Below, one piece after another: positions 1-30,070 of a stretch of DNA of 33,351 nt. Position numbers and translations under genes: made by a program. Every line of letters starts with the position of its first letter. Positions within the stretch are counted from its first letter, which is position 1. The notes beneath the pieces were generated by a model, which saw only the letters and a list, made by a program, of their open reading frames with translations, was not told where the DNA came from and did not search any database. Source of the stretch: Paulinella micropora (Eukaryota; Cercozoa; Imbricatea; Euglyphida); NCBI GenBank assembly GCA_009731375.1, contig BJOX01000157.1:860507-893857 (forward strand), given 5' to 3'.

Positions 1-7
1 ATTGATT

Positions 8-208
8 GGACACCGTGATAGCCCAGTGGTCAAGTTCTACCATCTGAGCCCTGTCGCCAGTTCGATTCCCGTCGGTGCCACCAGTATTTTCATTGAACAT
101 ACCGCTCCGTCTGGACCAGTATTTTCANNNNNNNNNNACTTTCCTTATGGAATGGAGGACTGGATGCACATGGCCTTTTGGCTCAGCAATTGGCAGACGA
201 TACATGCA

Positions 209-273
<65 letters not shown>
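8..273 (+). mobile_element. tRNA-like SINE, copy 1, with (ATT)n tail
   Basis: Starts GGACACCGTGATAGCCCAGT with a pol III A-box-like TAGCCCAGTGG. A B-box-like GTTCGATTCC follows about 40 nt later. The ends GGCACCG/CGGTGCC seen in the related copies would pair like an acceptor stem. An internal CAGTATTTTCATTGAACATA unit follows, then a 10-N gap, then a divergent 3' part and a (TTA)n tail. It lies upstream of exon 1. Confidence 0.6.
128..137. other. Assembly gap (10 N)
   Basis: Inside SINE copy 1. Confidence 0.98.
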
Positions 274-285
274 GTACTATAATTA

Positions 286-420
286 TGATTCTCCTTCTCC
301 TTGTCCTTCTCCTTCTCCTCCTTCTCCTCCTTCTCCTCCTTCTCCTCCTTCTCCTGCTTGTGCTCATTCTCCTCCTTTTACTCCTCCTTTTCCTCCCTCT
401 TGCTCCTTTTCCTCTTCTTC
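286..420. repeat. Pyrimidine-rich (CTC/CTT)n tract
   Basis: An imperfect CTC/CTT/TCC run just upstream of exon 1. It may serve as its polypyrimidine tract. Confidence 0.85.
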
Positions 421-433
421 GTGTGGCCGCTAG

Positions 434-20697
<20,264 letters not shown>

Positions 20698-20938
20698 AGA
20701 CATATGAAAAGGTCCTGTGAAAAAATCGGAAAAGGTCCTCTTTGTGAGCCCTTAAGATGGTCGCACTACCAGGCAAACGCAATGCAAACCAAAATATTTT
20801 TGTGTGCTAGTATATTTTTTGTTGTTCTTCGTTGTGATTGTCATAAATTTGAAATGCTGCAACCGTGATGGCTCTACCTCTATCCATCCGTACATGGATA
20901 TAAATGTCTCTGGTAGCGTCCAGTAGATCGCGATTGTC

Positions 20939-20939
<1 letters not shown>
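20698..20939. other. 3' flank of the membrane-protein gene
   Basis: AT-rich sequence, presumably 3' UTR and beyond. No AATAAA was found, so the cleavage site is not located. Confidence 0.5.
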
Positions 20940-20969
<30 letters not shown>

Positions 20970-21179
20970 CTTCTTTTTTCTTCTTTTTCTTATTTCTTCT
21001 TCTTGTTCTTCTTGTTCTTGTTCTTCTTCTTGTTCTTCTTGTTCTTGTTCTTCTTCTTCTTGTTCTTCTTCTTCTTGTTCTTCTTCTTCTTGTTCTTCTT
21101 CTTCTTGTTCTTCTTCTTCTTGTTCTTCTTCTTCTTCTTGTTCTTCTTTTTCTTTTTCTTCTTCTTCTTCTTCTTCTTC
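20940..21179. repeat. (CTT)n / (CTTCTTGTT)n tract
   Basis: CTT units with regular GTT interruptions. The long F/L and K/N frames here are repeat artefacts. Confidence 0.93.
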
Positions 21180-21267
21180 AAAATGTTGTCCTTTTCTTCC
21201 TTATTTATATGTTCCCTTCTATTTTTCCGCACGCTCTTTTTGTTTATATCCCTTCCCCTCCCCCTTC

Positions 21268-21465
21268 NNNNNNNNNNNNNNNNNNNNNNNNNNNNNNNNN
21301 NNNNNNNNNNNNNNNNNNNNNNNNNNNNNNNNNNNNNNNNNNNNNNNNNNNNNNNNNNNNNNNNNNNNNNNNNNNNNNNNNNNNNNNNNNNNNNNNNNNN
21401 NNNNNNNNNNNNNNNNNNNNNNNNNNNNNNNNNNNNNNNNNNNNNNNNNNNNNNNNNNNNNNNNN
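21268..21465. other. Assembly gap (198 N)
   Basis: Between the 3' flank of the membrane-protein gene and the minus-strand coding fragment. Confidence 0.99.
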
Positions 21466-21473
21466 CCCCCCCC

Positions 21474-21609
21474 CGCCAATAACTCGAAGCATCGACACAT
21501 ACCAGTGAATGATCTTGGCATCATCGTAGACACTGTTTACAACAAAAGCTTTTTTAGAAACCTTTGATTTCTCTTCTGCGTACTTTAGTTTGCTCATTAC
21601 TTTGTCCAT
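21474..21609 (-). CDS. Possible coding fragment, unknown product
   Basis: On the minus strand an ATG at 21609 opens a 45-codon stretch, starting MDKVMSKLKYAEEKSKVSKK and continuing with ordinary composition to GG next to the 198-N gap. It could be a first or internal exon of a gene lost in the gap. No homologue recognised. The C-run at the gap edge may be a sequencing artefact. Confidence 0.3.
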
Positions 21610-22259
21610 CAATCCGCAACATACGACATCATTACACTCACATTTATGCCTAAATTATACTTACTTCAGATGGCCTTTGTAACAGTCTGTAGCTGCCCGC
21701 TCATGTGACTCTTTGAGTGGCAAGTATGTTCAACCTTCATTAAAAGTTTGCGGCATAAAAATGCAACGATATGACAGTGCATTATAGAACGATTCAGGTA
21801 AAATTTGCCACCGATGGGCCAGCGCTAGTGGATCTGCCAGTCAAAAAGATGCAAGGACAAACAAAAATCATCTTGTGTGCGCTTCACTACGCCACAAAAT
21901 CATCAGATCTGACGCAGGCCTGGTCGACAAGGCTTGTGTAGTGATGAGTGTCTACCCAACACTCGGTGCTGCATCCTATCCATCCCTTCACCGACCCTTC
22001 CTACCCCGGGCCCCCCCCCTCTCTCCTCCCGAAGCTGTTTGTGAGACACTAGAAGCTGCTTGGAAACAATGACACATGATGACAAAGAGTCTTACACAGA
22101 TCTTGCAATCAGCGCCACCATCTCTTCTCCCCAAGCATCTGGTGCTGGGAGTTGCTCATCTAATTTGTTTGTTCCGCAGTCGATTCCGACTGTTACAATC
22201 CCCGAAGATAGCTCAATAAAAAGTCTGTAATACAACCAGACACAAATCCCCAAAAGAGA
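21610..22259. other. Intergenic spacer with one AATAAA
   Basis: AT-rich unique sequence. A plus-strand AATAAA lies at 22215-22220. It could end an unrecognised upstream plus-strand exon (a 65-codon frame ends at 22072), but nothing convincing is coding. Confidence 0.4.
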
Positions 22260-22574
22260 ATGATGTCTCGTTATATTAGCTCAGTGAAGCAGAAAAGAAA
22301 ACTGCAACAGACCAAGGTTAAAATGGCATTAGGTCAAATCCGGCCAAACGATATTGAAAATAATGGGAAAAAACTAGGTGCACCTGACACCAGAAAAAGA
22401 CTACTTTTTACCGGCTATCCGGGGGGTGATGCCTACAGTACCCCTTCCCGTTTTTATGACGGAAATATGCAATATTTTCGTCATATAATTGCTGATTTCT
22501 TTTCTGCACAAACGCTACGGGGTGTCGCAACTAAGTGCATTAACCCACGGATAGACGGTGCAGTGGATATATAA
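22260..22574 (+). CDS. Hypothetical small protein, 104 aa
   Basis: Begins MMSRYISSVKQKRKLQQTK (start at 22260 or 22263, purine at -3). It is basic at the N terminus, then mixed (DTRKRLLFTGYPGGDAYSTP), and ends IDGAVDI before TAA. Poly(A) signals follow at 22627-22632 and 22714-22719, which supports transcription. The composition is protein-like and free of repeats, but I recognise no family. It could also be a transposon remnant. Confidence 0.38.
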   Translation: MMSRYISSVKQKRKLQQTKVKMALGQIRPNDIENNGKKLGAPDTRKRLLFTGYPGGDAYSTPSRFYDGNMQYFRHIIADFFSAQTLRGVATKCINPRIDGAVDI

Positions 22575-23183
22575 AACGCATACGCCAGACACGAGTCAAC
22601 TATAAATCTCCAGCCTCGTTTTTGTAAATAAAAACTCCGCCTTCCACACTTGTTGTCCCCCCCGTAACTTAATTCTGAGGCAGTATGTCAAAAACAAATA
22701 GTATTACTATTGCAATAAAAGCAGCGTTATAATTTTTCTCCTTCTCCAAAAACACTTCCGATCAGTAAATACATTGTCTTTTAATAACATACCCTTGTAT
22801 TCAATCGGTTACCTTAATATAGTACTAGGGGGCCAGACCTAATAACTATATCCAAAGCCAGTGTGAGTGAGCCCGACCATGCAATATGCCGACACAAGTA
22901 GAGACGGACCGTGCTGGTATGACGATATTAAGTATATCCAAAGAAAAAAAATTAATATGTCTACTATGAGAACATTTTTTGAGAACATCACACTGGATAC
23001 TTGAAGCAGGGTCGTACCAGGAACACCATCGCTAAACTCACAAGCGATCCCCTTATACAGTATCGTATCCATTTGCCGATTGACCCTCGCACTCATATGT
23101 TGCGATAAAAATGCCAAGTAACAACAATGATATAAAAACATTTTAATAAGACATGATCTGACATGGGCACTATGAGATTAATC
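22575..23183. other. AT-rich spacer up to the composition break
   Basis: Contains the two AATAAA signals after 22574. A 100-codon minus-strand frame (22839-23141) has no supporting signal. It ends at the 10-N gap. Confidence 0.5.
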
Positions 23184-23193
23184 NNNNNNNNNN
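23184..23193. other. Assembly gap (10 N) at the composition break
   Basis: Left side AT-rich, right side very GC-rich and inside a reading frame. Confidence 0.98.
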
Positions 23194-26100
23194 GCGCCAG
23201 GCCGCCTGCCTGGCCTCCTATCTCCATTGGAAGCTCTGTGAGGATGGCCAGGACTGGGCACAAGAGCTCCGAGCGCGGCCGACGGTAGCCGGAGAGTGGC
23301 TAGCGGGGCAGTGGCTGCAAGAACCGCAGACGGACCGCGCGGGCGACGGCCCCGCGCGCCTGCTCGAGCGCCGGGGCGAAGCCGACCGGGCCTGCTGGAC
23401 GCAGGCGGCCAGGGAGCTGTTCGCGTGCAACCGGCGCGGCGACCTGGCACTAGGCCCGCTGTGGGCCTCTGGGCGGGCCGGGGCGGCGCCCGATCTGTAC
23501 TGGCAAGCGCTGCGGTCGGCGCTTGAGCTGCTATGCAGCACGCCAGCTCCCAGGCTAAGCCTGTGGTGGCCGCGGGCCCCCGGACACACCGCGCCGACGC
23601 CCCTGACGACTTTGTCCGTAGTGACGTTTTGGGACTGTGTGCGGGCCGCCGCCGCCGCTCGGCTGTACCTGATAGCCCCCGTCTTTTGCTTGACGGCGTG
23701 GAACCCCGCAGAGGAGTCCACAGAGGAGTTCGTGCTGGACGCGGCCGGCCGGGGCGCGCTAGCGACGCTCTCTCTGCAGCAGACTAGGTTCTACGCAGGG
23801 GGGGGCGCTAGTCTGAGCTGGAACCTCTCGCTGCTCCAGTTTCCTAGGTTGCGAGAGCTTGTGCTCGAGCAGGCGGTGGCGCCCAGGCGGACCACCGTCA
23901 AGCTGCAGCAGTGCGGAGAGCTGCAGACCTTGTACGCTGCCGGGGGGCAGGATCTGCACCTCAAGCTGCTGGACTGCCATGCCAGAGCCCGTGACCCCCC
24001 GGAGCGAGCCCTGTCGGCGCGCGTCCCGGGCCCGGGCGCCCTGACACTAGACGTAAAGCGGTGCGACCTGTACGCACTGCCGTTGCTAGCCCTGGCGCCA
24101 CTCAAAGCTAGTCTCTGTGTCCGGCTGACCGAGTGCCAGAACCTGGCCGGACTCACTGTCCCGCGGCTGCAGGAGGTCAAGGACGCCGTCGTGTTCGAGG
24201 CGAGGCACTGTACACAGTTCGCGAGCCTCCGGCTGCCGGAGCTGCGGCGCACCGGCGTGCTGGACATTCATATCGAAGGGTGCGGGCTCGTTTCGGCGGA
24301 GCTACCTCTACTGTCCACGGTAGAACGCTATGTCCTGCTGTTGTTCATTGGCTGTGAGGGGCCGCTCTCCTGCTCGGCCCCGGCCTTGAAGACGGTAGGG
24401 GGCCTGCTCTCGATAGGCTTCCATGGGTGCGCGCAGAGGGAGCAGCTCGTCTGCAACCTCGCCGGCCTGAAAAGAGCCCAGCGCCTTCACGTCCGTGTGT
24501 CGGGCAGCGGTCTGGCCAGATTCAAGCTGCCTGCACTAAAGTGCGTAGGCGAGGGAAAAGGCGGGCACGAGTCCGACGACGCGCCCGACGACGAGTCGGA
24601 AGACATGAGTGAAGACGAGTCGGAAGACGTGAGTGAAGACGAGTCGGAAGACGTGAGTGAAGACGAGTCGGAAGACGTGAGTGAAGACGAGTGCGAGCTG
24701 GTGTTTGGAGCGGGCTGCCCCGCGCTGCAGACCTGCGCCCTGCCCTGCCTCCGGCGCACCGGCGATCTGCGCCTCTCCTTTGGCCTCGGGGACGAAGACG
24801 ACTTTGGGGCGCCACAGGTACGCCCGGAGTCCGGGGCCCCCGCAGCCAACGCGCTGGAAGCGACCGTCGGCCGGCTGCGGCCGGCCGAGGACCAAGAGGG
24901 CTGCCCGGCGCTGGCCCAGGTCCTACTGCCGAGACTAAAGTGTGCCGAGCGTATCGTGTTGGCCGTCTATGCCTGTGGCCGGCTCAAGACCTTCGGTCTG
25001 CCGGCGCTGAAGAAGGCCCGCAGCCTGAGGATCCTGTTGGGGGGCTACCGCGCCGACGGGGGCACAGACAGTGGGCCGCGGGCTGTCAGGAAAGAACTGG
25101 TACTGAACTTCCGTGCCCTGCAGGCTGTCAAGAAAGAACTGGTACTGAACCTCAGCCGCTGTAGGGATCTGCACTCCTGCGACTTTTCTGCACTGTCCTA
25201 CGCTCGGAACGTAGGAGTTCGCGTGGAGGACTGCCCCCAGTTATCGGCCTTCAGCTTGCCCCTGCTAGACCGGGTTGGCCTCCCCTGGAGGGCGCCCGGC
25301 ACGCCCCCGTCGCCGGGCACGCCTTTGCCCCCTGGAGAGGACGAGCCTGCGCCCCCCGCGCCACGGGGCGTGTCCTCCGGAAAGGAGGAAGAAGACGAAG
25401 AAGAAGAAGAACAAACCCCTCCGCCCGTCACACCCATCGGCCAGTGCGAGTTCGTCTTCGGCGGAGGGTGTCTGTCGCTGCAGACCTGCAGACTGCCCGC
25501 TCTAAAGCAATGTGGGGACCTACGGATGCTGTTTGGCTTCGACTACGCTCTCTGCCCGGAGGGTGTAGCCAGGGTGGAGGAGGCAGCGAGCTGCCCTGCC
25601 CTCCGCCTGCTCGAGCTCCCAGTGATTACTCACGCGCAGCGTCTTGTGCTAGCCTTCTACGGCTGCACCCAACTAGAGGTTTGCCACCTGCCTAAGCTGA
25701 GCAAGGTCCAGAGCCTGCACCTCTGGCTGGCGGGCCGTGACCGCGCCCAAGATTCCAAGGACGGGCCGGCAGCAGCGGACGGAACTAGTATGCTGGGCTA
25801 CGGTCAGCTGAAGGAGCTAGCGCTGCCGGCCTTAGAGAGTGTGTCGGGTGAGCTGCGTGTGAGCTGCGAAGACTGCACCGCTCTCAAGAGCGTGGACTTG
25901 CCGCAGCTGCGGGAGGTAACGGGCGGTGTGCACTTAACCTTTACGGATTGCAGCCAGCTACGCAGCGTCCGTCTGCCTCTTCTGGAAGCAGCCGAGTGGC
26001 TAGAGCTTACCTTGACAGGGTGCCCAAAACTCGCCTTGATCGAGCTGGCCGGGCTAGCGCGGGTGCGGTCGACAATCAAGGTGTTGGTCACGGGAACGAC

Positions 26101-26266
26101 GGCACAAACCCCGGTCCTGGTCCTTCGCGCGGGTGTTGTCTCGGACAGCACGCCGCCGCAGCTTGCAGGCGTCAAGTGGCAGGAGCCTCCCGCGGCGCGA
26201 GCTTCTTCCTCTGGTGCGCCCGCGGCCGGCGCCGGGTGGAAAAGGAAGAAGCCGTCCGGGCGCTGA
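23194..26266 (+). CDS. Large LRR-like (L-domain type) repeat protein, N terminus lost in gap
   Basis: The frame is open from the first codon after the gap (23195) to TGA at 26264-26266, giving at least 1023 residues. No ATG, GTG or TTG occurs in frame before 23612, so the coding region very likely extends into the gap. The first 140 residues are Trp/Cys-rich and unassigned. The rest is repeats of about 22-25 residues of the form CxxLxxxxLPxLxxVxxLxLxxxxC, typical of LRR/receptor-L-domain-like solenoids. Two acidic linkers interrupt it: four 24-bp units encoding DESEDVSE (24590-24685) and a Glu-rich run (about 25385-25415). The block CELVFGAGCPALQTCALPCL (near 24692) is duplicated as CEFVFGGGCLSLQTCRLPAL (near 25444). 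A lysine-rich C terminus (KRKKPSGR) could be a nuclear signal. No signal peptide or membrane helix is visible. It likely acts as an intracellular binding scaffold; this is inference. Confidence 0.75.
24590..24685 (+). repeat. Coding 24-bp tandem repeat, four units
   Basis: Units begin GACGAGTCGGAAGACGTGAG. The first has ATG in place of GTG. They encode an acidic Asp/Glu/Ser linker inside the LRR-like protein. Confidence 0.95.
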
Positions 26267-26459
26267 CCAACGGCGCTGGTGGCGGCACGGGTAGAACTAG
26301 CAGCGTTTCCTGCAGAGTCTACGTGCATGGGCGGAGGTTTGTCCCCCCCCCTCCCTTTTACCCTCGTTCCGAACCATTAGAACGCAAATACACTCGCCTG
26401 CGCCCTGTACACCAGGGGCAGACGCGCCTCTCCCTTTTTTCTCTTGGTCCAGCGTTGAC

Positions 26460-26465
26460 AATAAA
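26460..26465 (+). terminator. Poly(A) signal AATAAA
   Basis: About 194 nt after the stop of the LRR-like gene. Confidence 0.6.
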
Positions 26466-27217
26466 ACTTCGCTGTTGCTCAGGAGGAGGAAACCGGTCTG
26501 GCGGCGCACGCCTGCCTGGCCTGCACGGCCACCGCGGTCGTCACCCGGGGCCGGCCAGTACGCCACGGTTACCAAAGCGCGCCGTTCTGTCTGTTTTACG
26601 ATCACCGGCTACAGTCCCCCGGGCTAACCCGGAGGAGACTTGAAACCTGTCCCAGGTACGTGGCCAACCGCCGCTTTTAATCATGACTAACTGGACAAGC
26701 AAATGCGGTGGCCCAGCCAACAAACGGACATGGAAGCCGCGCCAGGTGGTAGCCGCCCCGAGGAGACAGAGTAGTCCCCAAAATGCCACTGACCTGGCAG
26801 AGTGGCGATGGAAGGTGCCCTAGAGCCCTCGCCCCCCCCCAGCGCGCGCCCTCCTCCAGTGTGTCTGGCGTGCGCACGCGCCCTCCCCCCTAGCGCGCGC
26901 CCCCCGCCCCACCCGCCGGCCCTAGCGCCCCCCCCCTCCGGCGGCCCCGTGGCAGGCGGGGTAGCACGGCGGTCTAGCCCGGGGGCGCACGCCTGCCCCG
27001 CCTCCCGCGGCGCGTGGCAGTGGCGCGCGCCGGGCACGTGCTACCGAGCCCCGTCGCGGGGGGGGGGCAGGCGCGCGACCTGCGCCGGCCCCCCACTCCC
27101 CAACGCCCGCGCCGGTGCGACGCGCCGGCGCGTGTCGCGCGTCCCGGGGCGCGTGCCGGGGGAGGGGGACGCCTCCGGGGGCCAGCCTCATTACTCACTG
27201 CTCCCGCTAGCCCAGAA
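26466..27217. other. GC-rich intergenic / 5' leader
   Basis: Extremely C- and G-rich, with many CpG and short C-runs. Open frames here (for example around 26802-27365) are Pro/Arg/Ala artefacts of base composition. It probably holds the promoter and leader of the next gene. No motif is certain. Confidence 0.5.
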
Positions 27218-28222
27218 ATGCAATCGCGGCACTACCCCCCACAGCTCCCCCCGCCCGCCGCCCCGCGACTCCGTACCCTGTACCCCGACTGTCGAGCCTA
27301 CCTGCGGCCCTCAGACCCAGGTCACGATCTATCGTGGGACGATGATGGCCAAGAAGCAGCGGTGACTCTAGCCATGCTCCTAGCGGACGCCAACAGTCTG
27401 GCTGCCTCTTACCACACGCGGGCGCTGCCCGTGGCATCCACACTAGCGTCCACGACCGGGCGGCCCGGCCCACCGCCAGACTTTGCCCCCCCGCCGACAC
27501 ATACAGCTGCGCCCTCGGCACCGCACCTGGCGCCACCACCGGTCCCATCGATCGACAGGGCGCCGCTGCCAGTGCAGACGCGACCGACGCCGAGCACCCC
27601 CTGGCACTGCCTGGTGGCGCTGGCCACTCGGCTGCCGCGCGCAGGGCCCACGCTGCCGGCACCCGGCCCGGCTACCCACAAGCGAGGGGCGCCCGGCCCT
27701 GCCGGCGGGGGCGCAGCGAAGAGACACCAGAGCCAGCCGCCCACTCTGCTGCGCCAGCCGCCCGCTCCTCCGAGCCAGCCGGCCATTCCTCCGAGCCAAC
27801 CCCTCACTCCTCCGAGCCAGCCGGCCACTCCTCAGGGCTCTCCCAGCAAACTGCGCGGCAGCCAACTCAAACGCCGCCAGAAGGAAAACCGCAAGAAGAA
27901 GCGCGTGTACGACACTACTAACACTTACTTGCAAGAGTTCAGGACGCTCTTGGGCCTGCCCCCCCGCGCGTCGCGGAACACGGTTCTCTTCGCAGCCCTG
28001 CTCCGGGTCCGCGTGCTCCGTTCTGCCGGCGTCCCCCCAGCACACTGTCCGCCGACCGTCCTACAGCAGCAACCGGGTGCAATGGACGGAGATGCCTCGT
28101 CACGCGCTCTGCTAGCCGCCATCACCCGCGAGCTCGCCAGGTGCCTCGGTGCAGTCGGGGCGCCCAGGCTCAAGGTGCTCGAGCAAGCTTTGCAGTTCCT
28201 GAGGTCCAATCCACCTCATTAA
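27218..28222 (+). CDS. Proline-rich protein with bHLH-like segment, 334 aa
   Basis: I chose the ATG at 27218 (MQSRHYPPQLPPPAAP). The frame stays open upstream, but that part is Arg/Gly/Pro of the kind GC-rich non-coding DNA gives. Residues 1-200 are Pro/Ala-rich, with repeated PPSQPA units near 27765-27840. Residues about 210-270 fit a basic helix-loop-helix: basic stretch RRQKENRKKKRVYD, helix 1 TTNTYLQEFRTLLGLP, short loop, helix 2 ASRNTVLFAALLRVRVL. The N, F/L, LR..LP and S(K/R)..L..A pattern aligns well with animal-type bHLH, but the E-box-contacting Glu is Lys. The C terminus holds another amphipathic stretch (ALLAAITRELARCLGAVG). A transcription-factor-like role is inference. Confidence 0.6.
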   Translation: MQSRHYPPQLPPPAAPRLRTLYPDCRAYLRPSDPGHDLSWDDDGQEAAVTLAMLLADANSLAASYHTRALPVASTLASTTGRPGPPPDFAPPPTHTAAPSAPHLAPPPVPSIDRAPLPVQTRPTPSTPWHCLVALATRLPRAGPTLPAPGPATHKRGAPGPAGGGAAKRHQSQPPTLLRQPPAPPSQPAIPPSQPLTPPSQPATPQGSPSKLRGSQLKRRQKENRKKKRVYDTTNTYLQEFRTLLGLPPRASRNTVLFAALLRVRVLRSAGVPPAHCPPTVLQQQPGAMDGDASSRALLAAITRELARCLGAVGAPRLKVLEQALQFLRSNPPH

Positions 28223-28771
28223 AAACTAGCTTTTACTCACCAGCCGGTCGAGGGGTACCAGCCACGGCACCCCGGACCAAGCACCTAGTTATTCATTAAG
28301 ACGCCGGCGCCGGCCCCCCCCCCCCCAACACCCGCTGCCCACCGAGTGCCGGCCCTCCCGGGCAGGCCGGCACGGCAGGGATTGCGTCCGGGCTAGTGTC
28401 GGAGCGCCGGCCAAAGCTCACGCCGGGCTAGCCCGGCGAACTCAGATTTTTCTTGCCGGCCCGGGAAAGCTCCGGCTACGACTGCGGCGGCTAGCGAAAA
28501 GCCTTTTTTTTACTGCAGGACACTGTGGTGGCTACTATGCCTCACCGGCCGAGCACCAGCGCCGTCACGGCGCCCCGGGGTCTGCCGCCCCGCGCGCCGG
28601 GGGTAGCCGTGGTCCCTCCGCGGACGGCTGAGCTGCGGCAGCTGAAATTTACCGTGCCCCTCCCGGCTTCCTGGTTTGTTTGTTTTTGAGAGGCACTGAT
28701 TCTGCCCTCGACTGCTTTTTGGGGGTCCAGGAAGAGGGGGTGCCCCCCTGGGCAGCGGAGGGAGAAGTAAG
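28223..28771. other. Intergenic region with T-run and small ORF
   Basis: GC-rich, with C-run 28314-28326 and T-rich patches at 28503-28511 and 28675-28687. It separates two convergent genes (27218-28222 plus and 28772-30070 minus). Confidence 0.5.
28537..28689 (+). CDS. Small ORF, 50 aa, doubtful
   Basis: ATG at 28537 to TGA at 28687-28689, starting MPHRPSTSAVTAPRGLPPRA and ending in a hydrophobic tail (PLPASWFVCF). CTGCAG ending at 28518 could be a splice acceptor. No homologue recognised; it may be chance. Confidence 0.15.
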   Translation: MPHRPSTSAVTAPRGLPPRAPGVAVVPPRTAELRQLKFTVPLPASWFVCF

Positions 28772-30070
28772 TTATTGTCTGTTCTTTTCCCCTGGGTTAT
28801 GGCTGCTGCTACTACTGCTAGCGCTGGCTCCGGCTCCCGCTGCCGAGGGGGTCGTCAAATGGTACATTTGCCAGAGCGGCTGCAAGACGTACGGAGCCTT
28901 ATCCTTTAGGTAATCCCAGCTGCTCAGCACATAGGCAAAGCCTGGCTGTTCCACGTGTGTTCTTTGCCTATTTTCCTCCCTAAAGCAGCTTGCGAGGAGG
29001 GCCGCGTCGTTTTGTAAGCAGGCATAGAGCTGGTGCGTAACCTCAGCCACCTGTTTTAACGGGTACGCAGCGCTGGGCTTGCGACGGGCATCGCACTGGC
29101 CGTAGCCTTGCAGAAAGGACTTCCAGTACGCGTCGCGGTTGTCGGCGGAGGGGAAGTCCAGGGGGCTGTGCCAGAACCAGACCACCCGCATCCACAGCTT
29201 GTCGGTGTTGACAGGCTCACGCTGTATCGCGCGCTTTCTGGCACAACACTCACCGCCACAAAAGTGCTTTCGGCACGGGTAGACATAGGGTGTCTCCCCG
29301 TCTACCTTGGCCTCAGTAATTCCCTTGTTGTACCCAGGTGTCCAGACGGGGCCCTCCGGCTGGATTTTGTACACGGCCCGTGCGCCCGGGCCCCGTGAAC
29401 TACGTGTAAAGCACTCGAAGCTAGAGTCCTCTCTCCCGTCGACGGTCTCCATCGCACTCAAGAGCTCGCTCAAGGTCTGGACACGCAAGCCGTAGATCAA
29501 AAAGACCAGCCTGTTGTTCGTCAGGCGCAGAGCGCTCTTTAGCGCGTCCGGTAGTACCATCAGCTTGCTCCAGACACCCTGCCGGACACACGGGGGCACA
29601 TCCTCCGGCCCGGTCGGCCTAACCAGCAGAGAGCTAATTGCCTCGTCGCGGGGATCGACTGGCGCGTGCTCGTAGGGGCGCAGGGCTTCCAGGGTCAGCA
29701 GAAACGAGAGCACCTGGTCTACGTGAGTGCGTAGTAACAATGCCACCGTCTCGGCGTTGCCCTCGACCCGAATCCCTTCTGCCGCGCCGGCGGCGGAGGA
29801 CCCCGCCGCCGCCCGCAAGAAGGGTGAGTCCACCACGGCAAGCTGGACGGCGGTAGCCTCCAGTGTTTCCCCGGTGCGGAAGATCAGGGTTAGTGGGCGT
29901 GCGCGCGTTGTCCCGTCGACGCCCGTGCGCTCGTCGTCGTCCTCCTCCAGGGAGAGCGCTGGTTCCGACCACGCCACTGCTGGTTCGGCTGGTCTGTGCC
30001 AGGCCGGGGGGCCTCCGGCCGCTGGCCGGGGTGTCTGGCACAGTAGGCGGCGCTTGTTCTTTTGGCTCAT
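28772..30070 (-). CDS. Skp1/BTB-POZ-like N-terminal domain protein with Cys cluster, 432 aa
   Basis: Start at ATG 30070 (MSQKNKRRLLCQTPRP). The longer frame up to 30442 is rejected because it is Pro/Arg/Ala-rich and would overlap the divergent gene. Residues 1-57 are disordered with an acidic patch (EEDDDE). Residues about 58-130 (RPLTLIFRTGETLEATAVQL, then SPFLRAAAG, then RVEGNAETVALLLRTHVDQV) follow the beta-beta-alpha-beta-alpha order of Skp1/BTB-POZ domains. Residues 160-220 are helical. A cluster C266-x4-C271-x3-CC with H269 could bind a metal. Residues 288-405 are aromatic-rich (WMRVVWFWHSPLDFPSAD). The end is a Ser-rich tail. Adapter-like function (for example a ubiquitin-ligase adapter) is a guess from the first domain only. 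Confidence 0.62.
   Translation of the reverse strand: MSQKNKRRLLCQTPRPAAGGPPAWHRPAEPAVAWSEPALSLEEDDDERTGVDGTTRARPLTLIFRTGETLEATAVQLAVVDSPFLRAAAGSSAAGAAEGIRVEGNAETVALLLRTHVDQVLSFLLTLEALRPYEHAPVDPRDEAISSLLVRPTGPEDVPPCVRQGVWSKLMVLPDALKSALRLTNNRLVFLIYGLRVQTLSELLSAMETVDGREDSSFECFTRSSRGPGARAVYKIQPEGPVWTPGYNKGITEAKVDGETPYVYPCRKHFCGGECCARKRAIQREPVNTDKLWMRVVWFWHSPLDFPSADNRDAYWKSFLQGYGQCDARRKPSAAYPLKQVAEVTHQLYACLQNDAALLASCFREENRQRTHVEQPGFAYVLSSWDYLKDKAPYVLQPLWQMYHLTTPSAAGAGASASSSSSSHNPGEKNRQ

Noticed and set aside
22839-23141. 100-codon minus-strand frame
   Set aside because: No downstream signal or recognisable domain. It is probably chance in AT-rich sequence.
24487-24895. Minus-strand and alternative-frame ORFs within the LRR-like gene
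   Set aside because: Shadows of the acidic 24-bp repeat and of GC-rich codon bias.
27014-27217. 5' extension of the bHLH-like gene
   Set aside because: Arg/Gly/Pro-rich with no motif. The ATG at 27218 begins the more ordinary protein sequence.
26802-27365. 187-codon Pro/Arg-rich frame
   Set aside because: Composition artefact of C-rich DNA, overlapping the better-supported gene starting at 27218.
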